The position numbers and the translations under genes are program-made. DNA of 64,000 bases, taken from positions 186,001-250,000 of the forward strand of contig JBANDB010000008.1 of assembly GCA_037576215.1 (NCBI GenBank), written 5' to 3'. How positions within the stretch are numbered: the stretch's first letter is position 1; each line of letters opens with the position of its first letter. The notes under the pieces are model-generated. The model was not told the DNA's origin and ran no database searches. It saw only the letters and a list, made by a program, of their open reading frames with translations. Below are positions 10,488-21,799 of this stretch, piece by piece. The DNA is from Armillaria gallica (taxonomy: Eukaryota; Basidiomycota; Agaricomycetes; Agaricales; Physalacriaceae).

Positions 10488-12790
10488 TGATGATGGGGAC
10501 AGGATGAAAAAGGCGGAAGCCACGGGAATCAACAAATGGCAACAACCAAGTCGACGGAATGCGGGCCGTGGACCGGACTTGCCATCACCTTCGATCTATG
10601 GCTTCTCTTCCTCCGTTTGCCTGCCACCACCCTCGTGTTCTGATGTTGCCGTTCTACTCTTTCTCCGCCGCGGCTCCAAACATATTCTCAGGGACGCGGA
10701 ATTCCTGACAACTCGACGCGGGCTTCGATCAAGAACCCTCCTTCGACCGACACCAGACCCACACGCGACTGATACTGCAGGTACCGAAGGTCTGTTTCCA
10801 TGGTGGGCAGGACCATGTCTAACTGAAGTGCGTAAACTATGAGCATCATATCATGACGCTTGACTAATGCGATTTCATATCCACAGATGCGCGCTGTCCA
10901 TTGAAGATAGGCATTTTGTGGTACAATATAATTAGACCCTTACTTTCATTAAAGGCGCGTAATTCCGCTCTATGGGTAGCAGGAATATCTGACGAGGGCA
11001 GACAAACGCAGCTCCCATCGAAGTACTCTCCGAGCTGAGGTATGTTTTCGTGTCGTATCCAGTTGTAACGTATTATGAAACTCACTGGAGAATACCAGAA
11101 AACGAGGGTCAGAGGGTATTTCCAGGCGAAGATGTTGTGTTGTCATTCACAGACAATGAGTGGCTGTCGGCGGGCATACATGAGGGGTTCCATGCGTCCA
11201 GGTTGAACAAGATGACAGACTTTAAAAGACCCTTGACGAAGATAAGCGACAGGTATGCTTCCCTAGGTCTTCGTTTGCTAGCTTTCTCATCTATAGCCAT
11301 TGAGATATTGGACTCGAGGTATACTGGGACACTTGGAAGCAGTACCGGGTGAGGTACAGTAGCTGTGTTTGCTTTGTTGCGGAGGATCATTGCTCATATA
11401 GAATAGCTCGTTTGATGGCGGTCAATTTTGAATCGTCAAGGACCTCGACAGATCGCCGTCCCGCTATCAAGCGTGAGTTATTTGATGTCTACATCGTATT
11501 TCCCTATGCTCACTTGCTCACGCGTCACCCCAAGAACCTCGGCGCGACATACACGTCAGGTAATTTATTTTCCGCCACACATTACGTAGTCGCTGGCCGA
11601 CTGATAACGATGACAACATTAATCAAACTCAATATAGCATTGTCTTTCACTGTACCGTTGCAGCTGTTGCGAACAATGTAAGTATCCATAACGACCTTTC
11701 AGGTTCGTTACGTTTACTCATATAGCTTCAACCTTTGAAGATAAAGCTACTGCAGGAAGCAACGCCACGCCCACACTCATTGTTAGTCATTGTTCACATT
11801 TTTCTTACCCCTTCGCAATTGCTTACTTTTAGAACAGAGCCCGAAAATTCCAAGATCGAAGCTTCGCGGAACTACACAGCGTATCGATGTTTCATGGTGC
11901 TGCAGGGTCTGTCCTCTCCGGTTCTCGTACCTCTCCTCTTTGCTCAACGACCGTAGGGCCGTAGAGCCGACGCGCAACACGCATCATTCCCAAAGGCACA
12001 ATCAAGGGATCTCATTCCGTGCAGACACCCGACTTTGTTCAGGTTACCGGTATGTCCATTTCTTGCGTTTCATAGGCGTCTCTGAAGACGCCTTTTTGCA
12101 GGCGTGGGAGATTTTATGAATCTTAACATCCACGATGCTGGCGGAGAGCTCGACCCTAATGGTTCTTACTTGGCGAGTAAGGCATTTTATTTTTTGACTC
12201 TGCGTGAAACTGATATCTCTCTCGTTTCAGGAAACCCTCTCGGAGATTTCATCTACTCTTCCGCATTTGGTACGGACATGCAGAACCAGGTTTTTCATTC
12301 GACGGTGAGTAACGGCTAAATCTGTATGAACCGTTTGAACTTTACTCCTTGGCAGGTTTTTGTAGGAAGCAGCACATCTTACTTCAGAGGTTGTGATCCC
12401 GCTGGGAAGATGGCAGCCGAGTGTACTGTTATTACGATGAGTGATTCTTCTTTTTTACTACCAATAACTGTCCGTAGGTCAGTGTATTTACGACATGATT
12501 GAGTGCTAACGGAACATGCCTGCCGCCTATGTCTTTGAGTCGTGCCTTGGTGATAGTGGAGATGTACGTCGTTCGCTCGCGTCTTTAACTCTTCTTGACT
12601 AATGGATGACTAGCTTATGGGCGCCGCAATATTCCACCCCCATCCCGTCGTCTTCGCAGTGCACAACCGTTTCTTCGATTGGAGGCACGACTGCGACTAG
12701 TTCACCTGCGTAAGTCCGTCTTGTTTATATCACCAATATGCCTCTGCTGATATATGTAAGTTGACCGCATTTACAGAGACTATCAGCAAA
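10488..12790 (+). pseudogene. Array gene A, copy 0 (decayed, multi-exon)
   Basis: Product not recognised. The segment aligns with copies starting near 18420, 29150, 36740 and 56080. It opens at ATG 10598 (MASLPP), but a short deletion and a one-base insertion relative to the copy at 18511 shift the frame within 35 codons. Downstream exon-like pieces are well preserved: 12102-12178, 12231-12303 (reads NPLGDFIYSSAFGTD) and 12355-12440, separated by good 51-52-nt introns, then a Ser/Thr-rich piece near 12620-12710. About 640 bp present in the 18.4-kb copy (19260-19905) is missing around 11880. The Helitron boundary at 10487 marks its left edge. It looks like a secreted or surface protein gene that has lost function. 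Confidence 0.5.
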
Positions 12791-13760
12791 GTAATGGGAA
12801 GGGAGTGACAACAAGAATGGAACTGTGGTCATCCGAGGGCTGTCTTTGCTTGTTGTAGTACCACTTGACAGTGTAAATCAACAAGATAAGGATGAATAAA
12901 TGCACCAATTTTTGTCGCATGAAACAGGGGACTCGTCGATTTAACCTTGAAGGATCAGTCTAGTAAATGCAATATCGAAGACGTAAGAACATGATGACTG
13001 AATGTCATGAAGAGTGAAGAGTCCAGCATTCAGATGCAGGAAATCTGTTGAAGAAGACAAGCTTGATTTATCTTTCCCTTCCACTTTGAACTCTAATTTC
13101 GGTACAGTTATGAGAGGCGGTGTTCACCATGAAGAATCAGATATTCAAGAATGTATGTTACTGGGGTTTAGTGCCCATCACACACCTTTAGACGCCATCC
13201 GAAAGGTGTAACAATATCTGTTCTCAAATCTTCAGTGTCGTCAAATAGGTACCAATTTTGTCATTCCATGATGATAATTCCTTACATCTGGTGGAAATTG
13301 GTATCAAAGGAACGAAGTTATTAACATGGAAAAATTATTATGCGAGGATCTCACTCTCGACGATGTATTAATGCAGGGTGATTCTTGGTAAAGTAAGTAT
13401 GTACAGAACTGTGTACGTCTGTGTGACATGTGTATTCTCAACCGGATTAGCAACCTCTGAATACCCAATGCTTGTGTGTCTTAGGAATTTGTTGCTCACT
13501 TCAGATCTCATCTATACTGGTAAGCTTGAAATACCTTCAATGACCAAGGAAATATTCACGCAAAAGTATACAGTACCCAGAGTCTTTGTAAATTACACCA
13601 AGAATCAAGTACAGGGGGAAGGCACGATGCATAACCAGAACGATGGTACCAATACGAGATGGGAAGGACAACAATGCAAAAATAAGGAAGAGAGATGGAA
13701 AATAAACTGCGGACTAACGGATTCCGTGGCGAGCCTAACCCACATCAGCCGGCTGTCCGC
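12766..13760 (-). other. Inter-gene segment with a decayed membrane-helix frame
   Basis: Between gene A and the HET gene. On the - strand near 12770-12900 a hydrophobic stretch (LILLIYTVKWYYNKQRQ) ends at a stop. The matching place in the next unit (20821-20960) reads LILLIYTVEWYCTKQRQ, but one base differs in register upstream of the helix. The similarity with mostly conservative changes suggests a former single-pass membrane protein C-terminus. The rest (12900-13760) is alignable to 20960-21800 but has no credible gene. Confidence 0.35.
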
Positions 13761-13761
13761 T

Positions 13762-15620
13762 TTAACAAAGATCTGTTCTGGCTGCCCAGTTAACTGCACG
13801 TGCCATGTATCTCTGTGATATCCTGACTACCGACAATTTCTCAAACTTCCCATCTTCTCTTAGCCGTCCAACTACCCAGAGATGGTTTTCTTCATCCCTG
13901 GGGCCTATGAGTGTATACGAGCCATCGAGTATTGGGTATTTGTGGTCAGCCACAATTCTGATTGCGTGAGGTACTCCTGTCATGTTATTGAGGACCAGTT
14001 CTCCTTCTTGACGCTTCTCTTCCTTTGGTACCTCACCCAAGCCCCGCACGTCTCCTGAGCCAAGACGGTAACCCGTGTGCCAGTCAGCATCTGGATTGCC
14101 CGTTCGACCAACTTGCGGTAGCGACCAGGGAGGGATATGATCCCCAATAACGTTGTTCATCATTGCCTGCTGCCACGATGGTCGCCAACGTTTCTTTCCA
14201 TTCCCAGGCTCAGGGTAGTAGAATAACTCTGTCCGATTTTCAGGGTTCATGGCATCCACAAGGATCTCCCATGCGTCTTCTGGCGACTGCCCAGCCTCAT
14301 ATATCGGGACAAAGTCTAGCTTGAGAAGGTATACCAAGCCCGCGACTCTATCCAACGGTTTTGTGGATACCCGATTCTGCATCTCCGACAGGATGCCGAA
14401 AAGATTACGAACCATTTGCAATGACATCAGTTGTTGGTTGAACCTCCTTTTAATGTCCTGTTCCATGACATCATTGCCAGTCTCCCCAGTAATGATCGGG
14501 TCTTCAGTAATCTCCTGCAGGGTCCATGCACGTCGGAACCAACAGCGATCACTCTCAAAGTCGTCCAGTGTCAACTGCAGTGGCCGACCCAATCCGTTGA
14601 AGTAGCACACCACTCGTCCTCGGCCTGCCGTCTCATACACCGATCCGATTGTGGGCACATCCAGCTTCCACTCCTCTAAGCGCAGATGCTCATTCTTCCC
14701 ACCCTCCTGATGCAAACACAGAACATCCAGCCATGCGTATCCCATTGCATCGTCAAACCCATCCTGCAAGTTCAACATCTCGATGCGGATGAGATCAAGG
14801 TTTACATCCCTCGGCATAGGCACAGGCCACTCGTATCCGTTGATAGGTGACATCACATTCACGCGGTCCTTCCCGTCGACCCATGCATGTGATATCCCCC
14901 ATGGGGTTCTGCCCGCAACCCAGTATGGGACCACCCGATTGGCATACAGATCCCACACCCGCCGAGGGGGCACTTCCCGCTTCGTGATCCTTCCATCGAC
15001 GAGCACCTTTCTCCGCATCTCCCTATCCTTTTGTTCGTTGGCGCGTAGGCTTCGTTCTAGCATATAGATGTTATTCCAATGTGGGCGCAAATAAGCATAG
15101 ACAGTTCCAAAGTCGTAATTGCATCTGACATAGAAATTGAGAATCGAGATTACAGGGCCCGAAGCGTACGATGATCCGAGTATGGTGTTAAGCCTCTCTA
15201 ACACTCCATTGACACCGAGATCGGCGCACAGAGTGTTGGCCAGAGCAGATGGTATGACATATTGACCGATATAAAACAGTTGCTGTAAGACTGGAACGGT
15301 CAATGCTTCTCTGTCTGCCTCAGTGACCGAAGTGAGGGTGTTAGTAACGGGAGGGTAGCCGTACTTGAAGGATGCCCATGTAAAGTATTATTTCCTGCCT
15401 TTCTGAAAAGTAGCTATGAGCTTATGTGTTCCTCTATGCCATCTCGATTATAGTTACGCCTCAACACATCCTCCCAAATACGAACTTCTTCCTCTATGCC
15501 ATATCGATCTCCGTAACGCCTCAACGCTTCCTCCCAAATACGATGAGCTTCTCCTTGCAGTGTTCGCAGAATGAGCATATGAACCATCAAACCAAGACAA
15601 TCACATACTTATGTTCATAG
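13762..15620 (-). CDS. HET-domain protein, array copy 1
   Basis: A fungal HET (heterokaryon incompatibility) domain protein, the family that triggers cell death in allorecognition. The main exon is open from about 15390 down to TAA 13762. Counting from the TTG at 15303, the HET motifs are GISHAW (~136), YAWLDVLCLHQ (~189) and CWFRRAWTLQE (~254), followed by the family's RVSTKPLDRVAGLVYLL segment and a C-terminal domain. Two oddities: LCLHQ replaces LCLRQ of the other copies, and an 8-residue insert precedes YAWL. An upstream exon (15420-15560) contains a 20-residue tandem duplication. The donor of the intervening intron reads ATAAGC where copies 3 and 5 have GTAAGC, and an upstream exon-like frame has a TGA. 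The 5' half may therefore be impaired and the start is unresolved. It ends in Leu-Cys like all copies. Confidence 0.88.
15427..15548 (-). repeat. 60-bp tandem duplication in the HET copy 1 leader exon
   Basis: Two adjacent 60-nt units (about 15427-15486 and 15487-15546) share TTCCTCTATGCCAT and GCCTCAAC.C.TCCTCCCAAATACGA. On the - strand they read as a 20-residue repeat built on RIWEE.LRR..........IEE. The unit length keeps the frame. The other HET copies have one unit at the equivalent place. Confidence 0.6.
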
Positions 15621-15779
15621 CCGGGGTCCGTTCAAGCAGCGAAGCGAATGTCACAGTAAGCTGCTTCAGTCGCGGTGTGCAGTAAGAAGCAAGGAGTGTG
15701 GACTAGCGCTCAGAACAGAAGCTGCACAGCCTAAAGATAGGCGCCGAGAGATAACGTATATATATTAAGTGGCAAGATG

Positions 15780-18390
15780 GCTTATGAGTCGTTATCTACG
15801 TCTTCACGAGTCCTACACACTCGAATAGAACGCACTAAAGACGCACAATTGATGTGCATGACAGGAATTTGACGCTGACGGTCCCAACTCACTCGTTTCG
15901 CAGAAAAGCTGAACCCTTGAAGAAGATCTCTACTCAGCATGCAGACCATAGAACAATTTATGTAAAAATTACTCGTACCGAAAATCTCAGCCATCGCCTA
16001 CAGTGCGAAGGCTTTTTCTATTCAAAGCCAAGCGACAAGACGGACAAGGAAATATGCTTCGCTCTCTCGGCTCTGCCATATGTATTTCATTTCTGGCTCT
16101 CCATTCGCCCATTGAATGGATAACTGCGGGTTTCAAGGCTGACAGGGACAAGGGATCAGTGGATCATAATCAAACTCCATGTCTTTTGATCAATTTGATG
16201 GGAACAATCCCCGCTACCACCTTTACCGTAGCTGAGTGATAAGGCAACCCTAAAGACTTGCATTGATACACTTACAAATTTTCTCCAGCACGGCACCCGG
16301 CTCTGGAATGCCCCTTCCAACGCCAACACAGAGGGCTTCCCTCGGACATGCTTGGGTTTCGTACCAGCCGTCAATGTACGGACTGGCGGCTATCATCTGC
16401 GCGTAGAGATATTCCTGACGATCATTACTAAGTGATTGATTGATGCACAATCACCATCGGAAGCGAAAAAAGTACCTTCGTTCCTCCCTAATACGTCCTC
16501 ACATTGACTAGTCGTTTCCCTCGCCCAATCGCAAAAATAGCATACCCGCCTGCCGCACATTCATCGTAATCATGCTTGTCCCTCTCACGCGCCATCCCTA
16601 AGTAGCATAGTTGATGAACAAGACCAAACGCTGACTAAGTACGGTCAAAGGAGCCGGTCGTGCGTCGTCAGAGGCGGCCGGTGAACGAATACCAACGAAC
16701 GCATGAGATTTGCAAAGCCTTGCAACAAGGTAGGAAAAGAACGAAGTATAATGAATTATTCTCGCAAAACGAAAGACAGCAAAGCGGGTAAGCATAACTG
16801 GAAATCGAGAAGAGACTCCTAAACCTTAGTGTATATCCATCAGTCAGGTTATCACGCACTAAAGGACCAACAACTGACCAAGAAGCTTGTCTTCAACTCG
16901 GCACCGCTCATTTACCCCCAAAAGATCCGATTATTGGGTTTATTTCCGTAATGCCTTCGAACTACTGACAAACAGTGTCTCGGTTCCCACACCCAAATTG
17001 TAGCGTGTACCGTTACAGGGAGTGGCGACATACGAGAAGAAACGTGGTCAACCCTAGCAAACCCGCGCCGACTGTAAACGAGGGCCCGTAACCTACTACA
17101 GACGTTAGCCGTTGGAAAACGGGAAGTAAAAGAAAACATACATTATGCCTTGCTGCGACGCTCACACTTTTACCGAAGCCAATAGAAAGCTAAATTTAAG
17201 TACGAAATCCTGAAATTTGGAAGTTATGTCTTCATCTAAGACGAGTTTCTTAGAAAACCGTTGGATCTGAGAAACATGGGATTAATTAATGCACGGTCAA
17301 AAAGAACTAATCGCGTACCTTATACCCACGACAGTGTTGGAAAGAAGGCGAATGCTCAAGTACACACGCATGCTATTTGGCAGCGATGTGCAGTCGTGAC
17401 TTCGAAATGCGTTGGAGACGGGTTGGGCAGCCAGTCAATTGATAATTGTGTTGACATGTGTGAGGGCCAATATGAGGACAATTTTCTTGTGCGTATTCCC
17501 TGTGCCGCCAAGGTTAGCTTCGCCTGCTGCAGAAAATACTTCAGTACAACGAACCAGTCCACCTGAGATAGGCTAACAACAATTCCCATTCGGCCATCTA
17601 TGAAGCGAAGACGTCCACCTACTGGAGGAATCGAGAACCGCAACATAGCAATCTGCGAGGGAGACTGATGAATTTTACAGAGACCAAGAGGAAGTCAAGT
17701 GGTACGCACGATCCATTGGCATCATAGGCCTGTACAACCCTTGAGCACCATCGGCAAAAAGTAATCAGTTTAAATCACGGTGCATTTGTTCTTCTTGATA
17801 CCTAAGCATGCAGGTGAGAAGACGTAACGAAATGTAGAGATATGACGCGCCTGGATGGTTGGTAAAATGCCCGGATCCACAACTATTTAGCATCTCCACG
17901 CAGATTTCCTATTTCATACACGGTAAGTCGAAACTCTGCAGCATGACGGACTGGAGCACTCAGTCATCGTATGAACACCACGCGGAGAAGTCGTTTCTCT
18001 TCTTGTCTGCTCGCTCGCTCGATTAATATATTCGGAATCCAGGAGGCTGTCTCGATAGTTGCTGAGTCCAAGCCGACTTTGCATGCTGCAGAAGGTCATG
18101 TTAGGCGACTCAGTGCATGAATGATGAGCGGACACACCATGGAATATACGCGCGCAAAACTTCAGCCTATGTACTCCAACGACGTCTCTTTATGATCGCC
18201 ACTCAGTAGGTTGCAAGTATTGATTCTAAAATGTAGCCGGCATTCGAGAGGTCCTGGTCAATCGCAGTGCGCACGATGGCATCGTCCTATATAAGCACCA
18301 ATTCATCAGAGAATGAGTGATAGGAGTCTGAGAAAATAATATTACCTTCATTGACTGGGCAGTGTGACAAATGAATACGTTCGTGGTTAG
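15780..18390 (-). pseudogene. Array gene B, copy 1 (decayed, multi-exon)
   Basis: Product not recognised. Homologous - strand segments start near 29130, 36680, 43690 and 56040. The 5' exon near 18220-18290 reads DDAIVRTAIDQDLSNAGYIL in frame; further exon-like pieces lie near 17915-18080 and 17140-17270. The conserved exon that reads through in copy 2 (near 28100-28190) ends in a TGA here, so the gene appears broken. At 16250-16450 a separate good - strand exon reads PYIDGWYETQACPREALCVG and ends at a GTAAGT donor. Its counterpart at 53690-53860 is frameshifted; whether it belongs to B or to the 5' part of the HET gene is unclear. B lies directly upstream of HET on the same strand in every unit. 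Confidence 0.45.
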
Positions 18391-18419
18391 AGGATGGGGG
18401 AAGGATGAAAATAGCGAGA

Positions 18420-20815
18420 GCTAACAAACTGCGGCAACAACCGAGTTGGAACGCGGGCCGCGGGCCGGACTTGTAGCAATCAGCTCGGCAATCACCATCA
18501 CCTTCGATCTATGGCTTCTCTTCCTCCGTCCTCTAGGGCACCGTCTCTTGACCATCGAGTCTTGCCTCCCACCACCCCTCGCATTCTGATGTTGCCGCTC
18601 TACTCTTTCTGCGCCGTTGCTCCAGCCATATTCTCAGGGTGCGAAATTCCTGACAACTCGACGTGGGCTTCCCTCAAGAACCCTCCTTCGACCGACACCA
18701 AACCCACACGCAGCTGATATTGCAGGACCAGAAAAGAGTATAATCTTATCGTCGTCTGGTTCTATAATGGGAATGACCATGTCCAAATGAGGTGCGTAAA
18801 CTAAAGCGCATGAAACTCGATAGAACGTCGTCCTGCCAGAAAGCGTAAGGTTTCGATGTCTGCACCATATTTCCTTGTACTGAGTTGCTCTAGTTTCACC
18901 TCAAGACTCTCGGAGCGAGATACATGCCGAGGAACTTATTGTCCGCCTCATCTTATGTAGTCGCTAGCCCACTGATAACGACGACAGCATTGAAGAAACT
19001 TGCATACCTCAATCTAGCGCCGTTTTCTGCTGTAACAGGGCAGCTTCTGAGAACAATGTAAGTCTTCAATACGGCCTTCCAGTGACGTTATGCTTACCCT
19101 TATGGCTTGAACCTTTGAAGACGAAACTGCCGTGGGAGGCAACGCCACACCCGCACTCATTGGTAGTCGTTCATTCCCACTTTCTTACCTCTTTGCAATG
19201 CATACTTTATAGGTACAGGTCCCGAAATTTTCAAGATCGAAGCTTGACGGAACCACACATGACTAAGTGGTAAGTGACTTCCTATTCCTGGATTGGCGCC
19301 GCTAAGTATTTGTAGAATATCGCTATATGCGCTCGTCTTGATATTGCACACCTACAGTGCTCATCATTTATTTACCTGCGAGAAAAGCCTTCAGGTGACC
19401 GCGCTTTGTTAAATGACTATTTTGCTAACATTTCCTACGTTTGGGTTCGGAATCGAGCTCGAGTCTGCGCAGCGCAAGTTATTATGAATTTACTGGGCCC
19501 ATGCCATGGTCAGTATATTGCCATTCAAGTCGGAATTTTACTGATCCTTTTAACAGTGCAGAACGTAGAAGCCTCACATTTATCGCCAAGTTTCCGGGGC
19601 CCAAACTCGTGCGGAGTTGAATCATATGGTCCAACTGGGACCAACGAATGCGGATGACGCCTAGCCAGGATTCGATGTGCCAAAATCGTTATAGTACGTT
19701 CTGTTCTGTTTGTACTAAGCGAGATCGCGTCTGATACTGTTATAGTCAGCACCATTAACAATCTCTACGTTTTGCATCCTGATCGAGCTCTCAGGCTTAG
19801 GCTTATCGTGCATCAACACTCCAGCTGTCTGCTAGCCGAGTCTACCCTAGGCACACATTTCGGTGCCGATGTCTGTCACGCCCATCTTCTGCGTATATGC
19901 TGATGTGTTACGCAGCGTATCGATGTTTCGTGGTGCCTCAAGGTCTGTTCTCTCTGGTTCTCGTCTTTGTTCGAAGACCGTAGGGCCATACAGCTGACAT
20001 GCAACACGCGTCATTCCCAAACGCACGATCAAGGGAGGCAATTTCGTGCAAACGCCTGACATTGTTCATGTTACCGGTATGACCATTTCTTGCGTTCCAT
20101 AGGCATCTCTAAAGACGCCTTTTTGTAGGCATAGGAGATTTTATGAAGCTTAACATCCACAATGACGACGCTGGTGGAGAGCTCGATCCTAATGGTCCTG
20201 ACTTGGCACATAAGGCGTTTAATTCGTTCACTCTGTGTGAAACTGATATCTCTCTCGTTTCAGGAAACCCTCTCAAATATTTTATCTACTCTTCCGCATT
20301 TGGAACAGACATGCGGGACCAGGTTTTTGATTCGACCATGAGTAATGGCTAAATCTGTGTAAATCGTTCGAATTTTACTCCTTAGCAGGTTTTCATAGGG
20401 AGCAGCACATATTGCTTCAGAACTTGTGATCCCGCTGGGAAGATGGCAACTGAGTACTGTTAGTACGATGAATTATCCGTCTTTTCCACTACCGATAACT
20501 GTAGTGTATCTACGACATGATTGGGTGCTAACGGAACATTCCTGCCGCTGATGTCTTTGAGTCATGCTTTAGTGATAGTAGAGAGGTATGTCGTTCGCTC
20601 AGGTTTTTCACTCTGGTTGACTAATAGGATGACTAGCTTATGGGCACCGCAACATTCCACCCGGGTGATACTTCCGCTCCCATCCCGTCATCTCCATAGT
20701 GCATAACTGTTTCTCCGATTGGAGGTGCGATTGCAACTAGTTCATCTGTGTAAGTCCATTGCTTTGATATCACCAGTTCGCCTCCGCTGATATGTATAGT
20801 TGATAACTTTACAGA
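18420..20815 (+). pseudogene. Array gene A, copy 1
   Basis: Best preserved 5' end of gene A: ATG 18511 opens 68 codons (MASLPPSSRAPSLDHRVLPP...) with a hydrophobic stretch MLPLYSFCAVAPAIFSG that could act as a signal anchor. Later exon-like blocks match copy 0: 18740-18790 (reads EYNLIVVWFYNG), 18900-19060, 20130-20210, 20262-20340 and 20388-20460, with GT-AG introns of about 50 nt between the later ones. It stands divergently from gene B at 18390, so both probably share the ~100-bp promoter region. Reading frames between blocks cannot be joined with confidence, and the Ser/Thr-rich block near 20640-20700 is frameshifted relative to copy 0. Function unknown. Confidence 0.5.
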
Positions 20816-21799
20816 GACGACTAGCCAAGTAATGCCAGGAACGGAATGACGACAAGAATGGAAGCGTCGTTGTTCGAGAGCTGTCTTTGCTTGGTGCAGT
20901 ACCATTCGACTGTGTAAATCAACAAGATAAGGGTGAATAATGCACCAATGTTTGTAGCATGAACTGGGGAACTCGCCGCTAAGACCTCGAAAATCAGGCT
21001 AGTAAACATAGTATCGAAGACGTACGAACACGATGACTGAATGGCATGAAGAGTGAAGCGTCCAGCGTTGAGATGCAGGAAACCTGTTCGAGAAGATGAA
21101 CTTGAATATATTTTTCCCTTCCACTTTGAACTAATGTTGACACGATTATCAGAAGCTGCATTCACCATGAAGAATCAAATAATTGAGATTGTATGTTACT
21201 GGGTTTTAACCGCCATCATACACCTTTAGACTCCAGCACAAAGGTGTGATGATGTATGTTCTCAAGTCCTCAGTGTCATTGAATAGGTATCCACCTCGCC
21301 ATTCCATGATGATAATTCCCTACATCCGGTGGAAATTGGTATCGAAGGAATGAAGTCATTAACATGGAAGAATAATTATGAGAGGATCTCACTCCCCATG
21401 ATGTATTGATGTGGGGTGATTCTGGGACAAGTACGTACGTACAGAACTATGTATGTCTGTGTGACATGAGTATTCCCAATCAGGTTAGCGAACTCTGAAT
21501 ACCCTACGCTTGTTTGTCTGAGGAATCTGTTGCTCACTTCAGATCTCACCTACACAGGTAAGCTTGAAATATCTTCAGTGACCAAGGAAATATTCGCACA
21601 AGAGTATATAATACTCAGAGTCTTTGTAAATTACACTAAGAATCAAGTACAAGGGAAATGGACAATGCGTAACCAGAAGGATCATATCACTACAAGATGG
21701 GAAGGACAGCAACACAAAAATAAGGAAGAGAGGTGACAAATAAACTCTGGACCAACGTAGTCCGTGGCGAGCCTAATCCACCCCAGCCAGCAGTCCACT
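20816..21799. other. Inter-gene segment, duplicate of 12766-13760
   Basis: Collinear with the segment left of HET copy 1 at high identity; for example, ACTTCAGATCTCA and GTAAATTACAC.AAGAATCAAGTACA occur in both. A - strand frame ending at 20821 carries the hydrophobic stretch LFTLILLIYTVEWYCTKQRQ. No start or full gene structure is visible. Confidence 0.4.
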
